A stretch of DNA of 64,000 nucleotides. It comes from Struthio camelus (lineage: Eukaryota; Chordata; Aves; Struthioniformes; Struthionidae). Every line of letters starts with the position of its first letter. Position 1 is the stretch's first letter. The stretch lies in assembly GCF_040807025.1 (NCBI RefSeq), contig NC_090956.1, positions 2,096,517 through 2,160,516 of the forward strand, in the 5' to 3' direction. Shown here in pieces: positions 43,661-57,200 of this stretch. The position numbers were made by a program, and so were the translations under genes. The notes under the pieces were generated by a model. That model had not been told where the DNA came from and made no database searches. It worked only from the letters and a program-made list of their open reading frames with translations.

Positions 43661-46600
43661 TAGAAGTACAAAGGAATAATGGTGATGGTGTTGCTATTAA
43701 GGCTTAATAATGAATATTAATATACAAGCAAGACAATATAGTGTCTTTTAAAGATGTTTGTGTCATGTTTTTCCTCCCTTGCTCAATGACCGTCCCTTCC
43801 TGCCTGTTGTGCCTACTTGCTGATATAAGTGCTTCACTGAGGAGCTATTGGGAGGATCTGTCTTTGCTGCTTCTCTGTTTAAATCTTTTGCATCAGCAAT
43901 TCCCAATTTTGCACCTGGATGAGCCACTGCAACAGCTGTGCAATCTCTAACCCTACAAGAAATGAATGCACTTCCGATATCACTCCAAGAGAGCTATTTC
44001 ATTTGGCAGATGCCCCGCACATATTGCTTCATGATGCCCAGTCTGTAAGGTGCACATGTGGGGCCTGGACAGGTGCTGGTGTTCAGCCAGGCATCCGCCA
44101 GGTGGGACTGAGTGATACTGGAGCGCCTCTATGACTGGGCTGCTGCTAAAGGGTTCTCCTGTTCCCTCTTGCACCACTGCTGCCTCTCTTCCAGCACTGG
44201 CTGGAAATACGTGAGCCTTTGCTGTTGCCCTTGGGGGACTTGAGCCCTAGAGCCAAAGGAACCGGTGTCGCACGCAGCAGTGAGCCCCAGCAGGCTGGTG
44301 CGTTACAACATTCCCACCCAGCCCTCCGGTTCCAGGACTTTGATGTAGTAGCTGGGAATGTGACAAAGACTGTTTCCAAATAAGCACTTACAAAAACCCA
44401 AACCCTCCTGAAAGAACCTGTTTCCTGGAGGCAGTGACCAAAGGGCTCCTCCATCCCTGCCCTGTGCCCCGCTGGGGTTTCCTCAGTCTGTAATCAAGGC
44501 ACCTGGCAGTAGCGGTGCCTCAGAGCACTCCTGGGCACAAACACTACCAACAATGCATCTATTTTTTGTATAATTATATCTGAAGGCAGGGCTCAGTAAA
44601 GTCTGCTGAATAGGTGCCTCTTCCTAACAGCTGCTTAATCTGTGCCTGGAATAGGGTAATGCACAGGACTATAATGACGGTAATTACCAGGAAGCATTAG
44701 TGAACTCTGCTTGAGAAAATGAAAAGGGTGTGTTTGAGTTTCTCAGAGGAAGACTGCTGTTTGATGTTCTGCTCTTATCTTTGGTATTTGCTAAACAAGA
44801 GCTTATGAACTGGCAGCTAATGCCTGGTGTACAGGAAAGGAAGGAGGAATGAGCTGGCAATGGGAGATGATCTCTACTTGGGGCAAGATACTCATCCTTC
44901 TGTTCCTTCTGTATCATCACAAGGGTGAATGACGGCTAGGAGAGGGACACACTGCTCGCCCCCTGAGCCCTGGTTATACCATGGCCAGCTCCCTAGGGAT
45001 GCAGGCCTGGAAGTCAGGGTTGGGGAACCCCAGGAGCAGGCTGCTCCACCAGGAAGGTGAGGTGGGAGCCAAGGGTGGCAGCAAGGCAGGCAGGGCAAGG
45101 CCCTCCCTGAGAAGAGGCACGCTCCTGCAGTAGATAGGCAAGAAGTACGGAGCAGGTCTGGTGGCAGTAAGCGGAGTCAGCCAGCAATCCAGCGATTGGC
45201 AGACAGGTCCATAGAAACAAGGCAGCCCGAGGCCAAGCTAGGAAGTCAAGATAGGATCAGCAGAGTGCGTGGCTGGGCACAGGCATACCTGCAGCAGAGT
45301 TCAGACAAAAGCAAAGGCCTCAGCTTAAATGCAGCTCTCGCGCAAAGGAGGGGAGACCTCAAGGAGGCTTCACACAGCTCTTTTCCCAGCTACCTGAGCC
45401 CAGTTTTGCAGCTGTGCCACATCAGAGCTGGCCTTGAGCACAGGCAGACAAAGCCCAGAGAGTAGGGAAGGCTGTAGGGCCTTTGGTGCGCTCAGGAGGT
45501 GCTCCAGTGGTCAGCCTACAGCATAGACCCTTAATGTCTGATGGAGAGGTCTGTGAAAGGTAAAATGTGTTTTCACAGGTGGCAGGATGCATATAAGGGT
45601 ATGATTGCATCTAGAGAAAAGCTGTTAAAAACTGAAGATACCTTGCTCAATAACATGGAGAGGACGAGACTCTTACTACTACCCTATAGCTGGCTTTTAG
45701 GAGGCAACAGGATTCTGTGGAGATATAATGCCCTGAAAAGCCAGAGAGCCCTGACTGTCTGCTGGCATGCATTTTACTTGGTTGTTGCAGTAGAAAGTTA
45801 GATTTTGGTCAGAGAACAAGGAAAAATATGTTTTAAGTCTTCTACTTCATTTGGAAACCTAAACACCATTGACTTCCCATTAAGTTATTCAAAGTGCTTT
45901 GGAAAATTTTGCCCTGTAACATAACTGTTGCCTTCTCCAGGGTGATACCAAAACACTTAACAGGAAACTGTGTTCTATTTATACATAAGGATGTTAGCCT
46001 AGAGTCCAATCAGTTACAAAAAACTAGTTTGCCATTCTTAGTAATTAGTCATACAGATGTTTGCAATTACAATCAACTAGGAAATAGCAGCATTAAAAAA
46101 CAAACAAATGTGCATTTCCAGGTAAATAAATCATTGCAGAAGCATTTCTGTTAACCATATTATATGGGGGAGGTTTGCTTGCATGGAAGAAATGCATCAC
46201 TTGCAAAATTTCCTGAGGTATGACATCAGGAAGGGGCCCACTGCTATACTGATACAGTTCAGTGCCAGTGAATGCAGGAGTGAGCTGCTCCTTAAGGCAT
46301 CAGTCTCATTTCAGAGCTGTCCAGAAGTGTCTAAAACTGTTCAGGACTGTCTGAGGTGTGAGACTTTGCACAGAGTATACCAAGACTCTGCCTTACTCGA
46401 ATTTGGGAGTTTATACTGAGAGACTACAGCACATTATTTTAAAGTTAATGCAGTTCTTGTGTGTGGATGCTGTTGGTGGTTAAAGTGAGAATTCAGGAAC
46501 AGTGGTGTACACATTCACAAGGGCAGGGACAGGGAGAAAACCAAACCCGATTATGCTAGTGGTAACAGGCAGTCCTCCGATTCTCATGCGCCGCGCTCCA

Positions 46601-49600
46601 TTCTTTGTCTCCTATACCCCAGTGTCTCTCTGAGCATCTGTGAAATTAATTACTGCCTTCCCAGTTCAAACATGCCTTGTTTTAGTAAGGAGACATTATT
46701 TGAAATTAATTAAAAATGTGTTAGATCTTTGTTACCATGCGGTTTCTGATGTGGATTTTGAGGGTCCTTTCTTATCAGAGATTCCCATTTTGCCTCCTAA
46801 AACCAATGAACAGTTTGCTATAAGAGTTGTATGTTTAAAATAACTTGTACCGTATACAAAAGATATACCTGGAGGTTTCTGTCTTTATCCTTATCCTTAT
46901 GCAGTGCTCTCTGTTTTTTTTTTTTTTTGTTGAGTGACTCATTTTCCTTGTAATAGGACAAGGCAAGTGGGTAGTAGTAAGTCTTAGTTGGTGGCGGAGG
47001 AACAGATTTTTCACAGATAACAACTGCCATGAAAATGTGTTGAATCTTTAAGGACGAAACAATAATGAAATAACATTTCTCCTCTCACATTACTCTTTTT
47101 CTCTCTCAGGCTTCTAAGTGAGGATTAAGTATTGTCCTCTCTGGACAATATTTTGGAGGGGAATAGGCACACAAAGGCTTTGTCTTTGCTCTGAAGTGAA
47201 GGTGAACTTTTAGCTAATGCTGATGAAAACGCCAGGAGAGAGATAAGGCACTTTGCATATTCTGCTTATCGATGGGAGTGGGGAATGAGGAAAGGAAAAG
47301 AATAGGATGAACATTACTCTGATTAAGCTGTGAAGAATACAAGGGTCTTGTTTATGATTTTACCCTATGCTAGCATGAACAGTGCTAACAAGCGCTAACC
47401 GAATATCTACGCGTTCCTTGATCTTGTTCTGTTTGTTGCTGGCCCTACAGGTTGTGTCCCTGAAGATTTCCCCTGAAGGGTTTCCAAGCGTGCCGGGCAG
47501 TCTGTATACTGCTGAAGTGCAGCCTCTTCGGGGTTCGTGGGACAAGCAGCATCAGTAGTCAAACACCTTTTTGGTTTTTTTGATGTAGGAAACAATGCAG
47601 GAATCTTTCCCTTGCAATGTATTAAGTTACATTGTCATCCTTCCTGGAAATTTCATTCCTGAATCATGCCCTTGTCCTTTGTATAACCTTAGAAATACAT
47701 GCAGCTTTCACAAAGGAATTAGGAAATTGTTGCAACAGGTGCTTGGTAAACAGGGGCCTTTCAGGTGTTTTATAGCCCCTGAATATACAGCCTCTTGTGA
47801 AAGGCTACTTTCTCCAGTGGGCCTGGTGGCTGAATCACAAGGACATCTGAAGGAAAAACAGGCCAGTTTGCTCTGTTGCTTTCACCCCCACCCCGAGTTG
47901 ACGGATGAGGGGTGATTTCTCCGTGACGCTTTCTATGCAGTGCTTTCCCTGTAACATTTCAATCAAGAGTACTTAATGAAGAGTAAAGTTCTCATGTTGC
48001 GATTTCCAAGGACGAGGTCAGGAGTTGTCCTCCCTGCTTACAGACTAGGAAGTAGAGGATGCCTTGCTTTGGTCAGATAAATCACACCCTCAATTCTGTT
48101 GCCTTATATTAGGTTTCGATTGCCTCTCTAGGAAGCATGATGCGACTAGGGCAGACAGAGGCACCCATGCTACAGATGTCTGTAGTTAGGCAGGATGAAT
48201 CCCATGTCAAGTGTCTTCCAGTGACAGATTAACCAAGGAGTGACTTGGCTATGTATTATTTGCTTTCTTCTATCCTTTCTCCAGGAGAAGTAAGGTTTTT
48301 TGTTTTGTTTTTGTTTTTTTTTTTTTGGAGGGAGTTTGGTATGCTGCTATGATTTTATACAGGCTGTCTGGCTAAGGCCATGCTGTCGGTGACCTGGAAG
48401 GGGATGGGACCACCATATCCTTACCCCCATCTCCTGTGCCAGGGACAATAACCGAGGTTGTCCTGGGCGCGTGTCTGCCACGGGAGATCGGCCTACGTCA
48501 CAGCAGTTGCAGATTAAAAGAAGTGGAACTCATGTAGTAATTTGAGGATGGCAGAGCAAAGCTTGTAAGGAAAATGGAAATAGGCACAGAGGAGAAAGAG
48601 CCTCTCAGAAGAGAAGGAAAGTGCACTAGGAGGTCTGTCATTACTGTGCCTCTTCCATGTGCGTTGCTGGCCTTACACATGTCCTCCAGGGAGTATGACC
48701 TGCTGGTTCATGAGAAGTCACAAAGATCACATGCAGTTTCATTGCGGAAAAGATAGATCAAGACCTTTCAGAAACTGAACAGTGACCTTTCTCGGCACCA
48801 CCATAGGATGCCTTGCTGGTTGGGACTGTATCTAAAATAGATCATGTAGCAGCAGTGCAAACTTACTTTCTCTGTCTTCCAGAAAATGGTATTTGCCAAC
48901 CTAAGCTCTTTAACTGCTGATGGAGAACAGACAAACATACTCAGTCTTAATGCATCTTCAGTTCTTCTAGCAGGAGGAAACTGTTATGAACTGCAAAAAT
49001 TCATTGTGATCCGAATGAAAGCTCTGCTTATAGGTATTGTAAAATGCTTAGCACTATGCAGATCATACCAGTTATTACCTGGAGAGAAAGGTCATGCCAT
49101 GCAGTCTTGCTGCAGACCTCTACCCATCTATCTCCAGATATTACACGTACAATACCAGTTATCATAGGTGTTCACACTCAAACCCTTATCATGGGGAAAC
49201 TCTGCCTATGATTAGTTAATGAACCACCTGCGTCGCAGGTGAACGTGCATTGCAGCATGATTTGCTACAGTGCCCTTCCTTGAAAACCCCTTCGGAAGCT
49301 CTTGAGATGCGGCTGTTTCTGTGGATGGAGAAGAGCAGCACTGTTGTGTATGCTCAAAGCATTTCTGAATCAGATTCAGCTGGCTTCTGAAAAATGCCTT
49401 ATTTCATGCAGCAGCTGCTGAAGTTAGGAGGAAATAAAATACATTCTTCTGGATTAGGTACCGCAAAATCTCTCATCCCAGCCTGTGTGAAAATTCAACT
49501 GCTTAGCGTGTTTATAAGGTGAAGGATATTTTTGTCAACTTTTTTTTTTTTTTAAATTAGGGCCTGTTTCTGTATTTAATAAGAGTCTAAAACCTCTTTG

Positions 49601-50374
49601 TACTTTTAAAATCAGCTTTTAGCAGCTGGGCTTTTCATTAAAGTTGCTGATAGGTCATGTGTTATCACAGGTGACCTTCAAGAACAGTAAAGGACAGGTT
49701 TTTGATCCTGAAAGTGATGGTGGCAAAAGATTAAGCTCTCATACCAGCAGCGTTCCAAGTGAGGGCCCCCCTTTGCTGTGCCCACAGTGTGAACTAGGGC
49801 TATTCTTCCGGGTATCTCTACCTTGCAGCTGTACTATCTCAAGGGTAGTTTGGGGACTTTTTCTGTCGTTGTCTTTTCCTGGTAGGTTTGCAAGAGTAAG
49901 TCTAACCAGTGGCAATTCCTTCTGTGCTATACATGAAATGGGAAATGCATGATTTGGAGTCCCACACAGCCCAGACCTAAATTTTGTACGTGGTAAAGGA
50001 TGTTCATAGCATGATTCTTTCTCTTTCTTCTGCATGTGCGTTTATAACAAGATCATTGCTTGTTACACTTTGAAAATGCCTGCTGCGGAGCTGTGTTTTG
50101 TTACAGCTGGTGAAGAGCTGCCTTTTGATACCATTGGGCACCTGGGCTCTGAAACACTAGTTTTGGTTCTTCTAGGACGTAGTTAAGGATTGGTCTAGGC
50201 TTTTCTCCCACTTAGGCTGCTTGTACACCTTTTAATCTGGTCTGTTTAAAAGTTATTCCATACTGAAATGATAAGTAAATCAGACCTGTGGTGTTTACTT
50301 GTCATGGACATTTTACACAGGGTGGAGATGTTGGCCTTGTAATTGAAATATCGGAGGGGAAAGTCTAGGTGGTC

Positions 50375-50620
50375 CTGGGTTTATGTGCAGCTCTGCTGTA
50401 GACTTCTATACTTTTGGATGAGTCACTGAATTGCTGTGGCCCTCTGCTCTTCTTCCCCCCCGACAGTTACCTACCATGTCTTTTCAGACTGTGAGCTCCT
50501 GGGGCAGATACTCTAATTTTACTCTTTCTCCACAGTGCAGCCATGACTATATTTGCCCCTTTCTGTGATACGAAAAACACTTAATATACTTAAAGCAGCT
50601 GTTTTGTGCTGGTAGCAACG
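50375..50620 (+). mobile_element. Possible amniote SINE relic (MIR/CORE type)
   Basis: The order gtcctgggtttatgtgcagc, tggatgagtcactgaattgc, gacagttacctaccatg, gactgtgagctcctggggc follows that of old tRNA-derived amniote SINEs (CTGGGTTCGAATCC, GGGCAAGTCACTTAACC, ACCTACCTCA, GACTGTAAGCTCC). It is strongly diverged. Confidence 0.4.
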
Positions 50621-53600
50621 TCTCTCAAGTCAGTAGAAGGCAAAACTCCACCTCTGCGAGGAAGGCGTGGGTTTCTTGAAGCGAACTACAAACTGGCAGT
50701 GACAAAAAATATTCGAAAGGAAAACTTGTATTTCTATTCTTATTGTTGAAGTTGGACAGTCAACTCCTATACATTTCTTGTCAATTTACAATCTCCTTTA
50801 TGCCCTTTAAAATGACTAAAGAAAAAAGCAAATGCTGACATTAAAAACTATGTAAATATGTACCGATGATAAAATAACAGCACCCTGCAGTACTTGCTGG
50901 ATTTTTGCTTCTTCCGGGCAGACCTCTCCTAACCTTAAGTTAATAATCACACATAAGGATGTACCAGTTTATGGCAGGATGATGTGGAAGTAGAAGAGGA
51001 AACAAAATAAACTTGACTTACTGTCAGTAAAACTGTTTGTGTGTGTGCTTGCACGCATGACTTTGAAGTGTGCTCAAATTATCTGGCAAATAAGTGGAAT
51101 TAATGGCCTCTTCTCACCAGTCATCCATCTTTCTCAGCAGAAGGGGCACTAATCTGTATGGCTTTTGCAAACAAAGTGCAATAACGTCATCGAGGAGTGT
51201 TTGTGCTGGTCCAGAGGCAAACTGGCACAGCACTTCAGTTCCTCAGAGCTGGTCACTTCAGATTAAGGTAATATAACTCATTAGATGAATCTCTTGAATG
51301 AGCAGTTTCTCGTTTCTTCTTTTCCCAGCAGGTTTGACAACAATGAGCCAGTGCTGCTTATGTAATGGGACTGCAGAGCCTGATAAGTGAGCCCTAAGTG
51401 ATCAGACCAGAAATATGTGCTTTCTTAAGAACTGAGTTTCCAGTAGTTTTGCTCTTAATCTTGGTTTGTGTGAGATCCCAGTCTCCAGTCAATCTCTTCC
51501 CAGGAAATTAGCTCTCCAAATTGTATGACTTGGATTCTCAGCCTCACATAGCTTGCTAACCTTCATGCACTTTCACCTTTTTGTTGTAAAATTTGCTTAT
51601 ATTTTTTCCATGTTCCTCTAGTGAGCACTTCTGCTTGAAATCACTGAAAAATGTGAAATATGGCAAGGCGTTTGGAATTAGCAATTGTCAAAAACAAGGC
51701 TACTTCCTAATGTTTTCATTTTTACTGGCATTTGCAGTTATTGCAGATGTGGTATGAAGTGCTAGTTGAACTTTCTCCAGCAGTCTTGTATTCATCCAAA
51801 GATTTCAGGTCTTCTGAAGGTTTTAATTTTGTTTGACTTTTGCTGTTCAGTGTAATTATTTTTAAACCTTTCTACTCTTGGAAATGCATTGTGTTCCATG
51901 TTTGCTCTGAGGCAGGATACCAGCTTTGCTTAGTGTCTTGGCTCCAGCTAGTTCTGAGAGCTACATAATAGACCCTTGTAAAGGTGAGCTTGGCCTCCTT
52001 TAGGAGGCTTCCAAGGAAGCTGCACATGACTGCAGGCAAAACGACAGAGTCTGAGCAGGAGTTTTCCACCTCAGGGACAGATAAGCATACAGATCATAGG
52101 TAATAAACTCTCTGGATGAAGTGATTTCCTCTCTCAAAAAAAACTATTCTTGTTTTTGATCTGGGTAGCTTTAGTGGCTTTTGCTAGACCCCTTGTGAAC
52201 AGAAAGATGGAGGACCTGACTGAGGTGAGGGGTTGTCGAGGGCAGTGAGCTGGCTCCGTATGGGCTCTCTGCAGGGCAGCTCCTGTGTGACTTTGTTAGC
52301 CAGGAAATATCCTGGAGACGGCAGTTAAGGGGTTTTCCCACCTAGCTTGTGGCATGGGACTGAACTGCTCCGTGAATAACTTCCCCAAGGGGAAGATGCA
52401 GCAGCGATAGATCCAGGAGCAATGAAATTACCTCCGGAGAAACTTCCACTGTGCTCTGCAGGTTTTCATGAAAAGCAAATGCAGCGCCTGATTGTTGTGT
52501 TTTTTAGCTAGCCAGAAGTAATTTGCTTGGCTTCCTGTTGGGATTCTGGTTTTTCTTCTCTGCCGGTGAAAAATCACCCACACTTCTTGCTGAGGGTTTT
52601 AAGAAGTTTCTTGTACTTAGAAAACGAAAGGGAAGGCCTGAGATTCACAATTTGGCCAGCAATGATGCTGATTGCATTTAGGCTTCCTCAAAAAAGAGGG
52701 GGAGGGAGGACGGAGAAGGAGGTTTGATCATACACAGATGCCCATCAGCCAAGTCATAACTTCAGACGTGGTAAAGGTCAGCAGATTAGTGAAAGGGCTG
52801 GCTTTCCAGAGCTGTAATCACTGGTCATGCAGTGCCGCAAGGCAGCAAGGGGATAGCCGACTTAAACGAAGCAAATCCATCTCCTTGTTCTTTTTTATGC
52901 CCACTGTGCAGAGCCTCTTCAGATAGCTGCGTCCTCGGGCTTAGGCAGCGCCGCGAGCAGAGCGGGCGCCCTGCAGCCTCGTGCTGGCATGTTCCGGCCT
53001 GTTGGCCGGAGGCTGTGAGCTTGCGGGGCTGCGACCTGTGTGCCATCACCTTGTAAAGCCATTCCTGCACTGCCACATTTCTGGTAGGCTGTGCCTTTGA
53101 AGCTGTTCTGGCTGCCGAGATTATCTGCATTGGGCCCCTAGCTCCTGCTTTCTTCATGATTTCATGCAGTGATTTCATGATTCTTCTTTTGTCAGATCAA
53201 GGGGTGGGTTCTCCCCCTCCCACTGAAGAACTGTTATCATCTTGAGGTTGATATGAAAGCCCCAGATTGATGCAGGACAGAGCGCACAGATTACTTGGGT
53301 CTCTGTGGTATCTTTACAAATCAGAAGCTTTGGGACTTTTTCAGTGACAGCCCAGGGGATTTGTTCATCTTTCGCTCGGGCAGTGATGGCACCGACATCT
53401 CGCGTTTCTTTCTGAGAGCGTGCAAATGTTGATGTAGCTGCAAGAAATCTCTTTAAAGTGAAGTACCTTTTACTAAGCAGATGGCACAAAGCATTAGAGA
53501 AAAGGGATTTGTAACAAACAGCTGGCACACACAGAAGTCGCATCTGATTTGTGGTTTACAACAAGCCATGTTTATGATCAGTTTTTGGAATCGGTGTGAA

Positions 53601-54222
53601 TTGCAGCCCCAGCTGCCGTGGCGGCAGACGATGCTGGTAAGCGGATGGACAGAGGAACCACCGCTATCCTCTCACCTGCTGAGGCCGCCCAGCTTTCTGC
53701 TGGTTAAACTGCAGCATTTTCGATGAAGGCACTGTAAGGAGGAACCATTTCTATTGAGAGCACTCGTGTTCCCTTGCACCCCGTGTTTTGCTCAGCTGCA
53801 CCAACCATAGCCTGCACTGCACCAGCGAGTTCCTCTGTCTCCCGGAGATGACAAATTGACCCAGCTGCAGGGAAGAGTCACTCTGGCATTGTTCTACTAA
53901 GGACCAGATAACAGAAGATGCCTGTCCTTTCCCAACTTTCTGAACTATGCCCCTGGCATCTACGGTCAGCGTTAATTGCATCCTAAAAGCAGGAGAGCAA
54001 ATAAGAGGCATGTGATAGTTTGCCAAATTATGGAATTTCTCCTTGTGCATTTCTGGGTGGAGGAGGAAACAAGGAAGGCAATTTTACACCGAACTGTTTG
54101 GGAACGCCTACTGCTCTCCCTCCCGCTCCAGTCTATTTAGCCTCCAGGAGGCCGTGCCTGGAGCCACCTCTCTGCAGGACTCCCAGCTGCCTACGGTGAG
54201 AGAGCGTCTGGCCTCTGGGAAG

Positions 54223-57200
54223 ATGAACTGCAGCAGGTACCCAGTGGATGTGAAGGCTGTAGGCGTGATGCAATGCCAAAAGCAGAAGGTACTTTAACCT
54301 GATGGTTTTTTTTCCCTTAAGCACTGTTTACCAATTAGGAAACTACAGGGCTTTTTCAGTTACTCTTACAGGGGTATGTTTCTCCTTTCTATTGCAGTGC
54401 TGGAATGAGGGTGTTATTATCTAGGCAAGGGCTCTTTTAGATTTGTTTTTCAATGGTCAATATCATAAGAAAATGATCGTCTTGGATTCTGCTGTCTTTC
54501 TGTGGACAATTTCTTAACTTTCTTCTCATTTCAACAATGATCACCTGTGGCCCTAAAATTAAGGAAATATTTTGTGTAGATCTAGTTTAAAATTTTGTTT
54601 TTAATGTGCCAGTCTTGCAGCCTGAAACCAGAACTTAGCCGAATGCTGGTTGCTTGAAAGCATCCGATATTGAACAGCATGACTAAAAATGCATTTCTTT
54701 TCTCTTTTTTTGTTCAGAACTACATGATGTTTGTGTCCTGGTCAGACAGAAACAACATTCTCATCTACCGGACAGTTGAAGAATTTAAGAGATTCCATGT
54801 AAGCGAAGAACTGCCTGAAAATAATATTCACATCCTAGGGAGGGAGGGAGGCAGGCAGGCAGGGAAAGAGCTCAGCCATGTGAAGGGGCTTCAAAGCGCC
54901 ATTATTCTCTCTTTCTGTCTCACTTTCAGAAAGACCTGAAGAGAAAATTCCCCATTGAGAGTGGTTCGCTGAGGAGATCTGACCGGACTATACCCAAGTT
55001 TAAAGGTAAGGAGGCCAAATCTTCCATGGACATCAAAGACCAAGAAACATGATAAAGCTGTTCAGGCCAGTCATAACTAACGACGTAGATTTCAGTCGCT
55101 GAGTCTGACCTTCTCTGAAGCAGATTAACAAATAGCTTCTGCTTGTTACACAGTGTAACTGGATCATATCAAAGCACTGGGGTCTATTGTTGACTTAAAA
55201 TGATCTAGAAAGACTTTTTTTTTTATAGATAAATACACTCGGTAAACGAACACATAACAGTTTAAATATTGGCCCAGGCACCTTGGAACATTGACTTGTG
55301 AACAAAGACAAACTTTAGATATTCAAAAACTGTATCAGGAGCTCTTTAAAATGATAGGAAGGCACAAATATTGACAGCCACTGTCTCTGCTCCTGGCAAT
55401 TTGGGCCTGTGCAAAGATGGGCGCTAGGTGAGGGCACCAGCACGTAGAGGCAGAAAGTGCTGCTCTCAAGGCATCCAGATCCGTTCTCTCATACCGACTT
55501 GGCCTTTCTTATTTTAAAGACGCAAGTGTGAAGCAGAGAAAGAGCGGGAAGTTGAACAGGTCCTTGGAGAGATTAAAACTGCTGGAAACTTACTCCCAGG
55601 AGCTGCTGAAAATGGATGCTAAGATCTCCCAGAGTGAAAGTGTGGTTCAGTTTTTCAAGGCACAAACCCAAGATCTAGATCCTTCCTTTCCTGAAAACAG
55701 GTATGAATCTGTGTTTTTCTTGTTGGTATATCTCTACTCTGTAACATGTCTGTTTCATGGATGGATAGAAGAGAAATATCAGCTGCATTTGGCTGGTGGG
55801 GAAAAGCTGTCTCTTTCTCTCTCTTTTTTTTTTTTTTTTTTGCTTTGAGAATGTTTGCCATTTTTTAGCACTGAAGTAATTAGGAACGAGGAAAAAGGGA
55901 AGTGCTGGCAAATGGGAAGGATGCCATTAAGTAACTCAGCTTTCTAATAACTGTTGCCCTTGTTCCTTGCACTTTTTTCTTTTATTCTGTTTCTTTCTTG
56001 ATGATCAGTGTGTCACACTCAGCATTTTCTTATTTTTCTGACTTTGCTGGCATATTTAGGCAGCAGAGGAGGGATGGTCTGGTGATTGCTTTGAGACCTT
56101 TGGGTGCTGCTTTTGGGTGCCTTTTTTTAGTCTATTGCATAGACATGACTTTCCCCAAAATAAATAACAAACCCAACCTTCCAGGTGGCTTTTTAGTAAA
56201 CCAGTGCTTAACTTTATTTTTCAGTGTTGTGATCATGCCATCAGAAATTGGAGGAGAAAGGAAAAAACAGCCACAGCAACCTCTCTCCTCTATTACGCAC
56301 CCACAGGCATCTCAGAGCTACAGATGCATTGAAACCTTTGAAACCAAAGACACAAAAAACAAGACTTTCAAAGTTGCTAAGAGGGAAATTGTTGAAGTGC
56401 TAATCAAGGACATGACCGGTATGTTTAACTGGGATTCTTCTGTTTCAGTTTCAGGGACAGATGTTAAAAGATTTCTAGCTTGATCCATAGCTTGGCAAAT
56501 GGTATGTTTATAACAGCATTTGTAGCATCACTGGTTTGGCTGTGTGTTTGTGCATGTAATGCACTTACCTGGCTTTATCAAGGATGAAAGAATAAGTGCT
56601 GGGGCTTTTTCTAGCAGAAACAGGGAAGGAGTTTGAGCTGAGACTTGAGGCCTTATTCCCAGCCCAAGCTGAAAGCTTCTCAGATTTTGCTTTGTGGACC
56701 CCAACACACTTGCCTGGTGGAAAACACTGGTCTCGATGGAGCTCTGCCAAAGTGTCAGTATGACATTTGACAGTCGCTGAACTGGTCTGCAGAACTTCTC
56801 TCCTGTCTCCTTTTCATGGCTGGGGCAGCCCTTACCCAGGGTTTACGGTCATTTCTCCTGTGATACTTAGGTCTACCTCTTGCAGGTTCTTAAAAACTTC
56901 CTTTTGCTGTTTGCTGCAGGGTGGTGGCTAGTGGAAAATGCAGACAAGCAGATAGCCTGGTTCCCAGCCCCGTACCTGGAAGAGATTGACACCCACAAGG
57001 ACATCCAGAATGCCTTGAGCTCGAAGAAAGAGGGTAAGTCTACTTATGGCTACTGTGACCCAAAGCTTCCCTCGCTGTTCTGCGCTCCCAACTACACCAT
57101 GTTCCTCCCTTTAAAAAAAGGGGGGAGGAGGGGAGGAGCTGCAAAAATACACTTTAACCATTGGCTGAAGCCCCTGCCTGGATTTCTGTAGCTCTGATTT

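Larger units (their letters stand above)
41215..54222. other. Long non-coding interval between the GFER-like gene and NOXO1
   Basis: About 13 kb between two divergently transcribed genes. A moderately CpG-containing patch at about 41.45-41.6 kb may be the GFER-like promoter. MIR-type SINE relics are seen near 41.78, 43.4 and 50.4 kb. Other open frames are short and match nothing I know. NOXO1 upstream non-coding exons could lie on the right side, but none can be supported. Confidence 0.45.

Noticed and set aside
44930-45420. A CAGG- and GTCAG-rich stretch that looks repeat-derived.
   Set aside because: It resembles some reptile interspersed repeats in composition but I cannot name a family or find clear borders.
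48005-48095. ccctgcttacagactaggaagt, MIR-like.
   Set aside because: Only a short piece agrees; possible old SINE but below what I can support.
48886-49167. A 93-codon plus frame preceded by a good splice-acceptor sequence, considered as an upstream NOXO1 exon or a small gene.
   Set aside because: No similarity to NOXO1 or any family I know, and the NOXO1 start is already explained at 54223 by homology.
52825-53543. Two minus-strand frames of 117 and 122 codons upstream of NOXO1.
   Set aside because: No recognisable domain, no splice or promoter context, and ordinary for chance frames.
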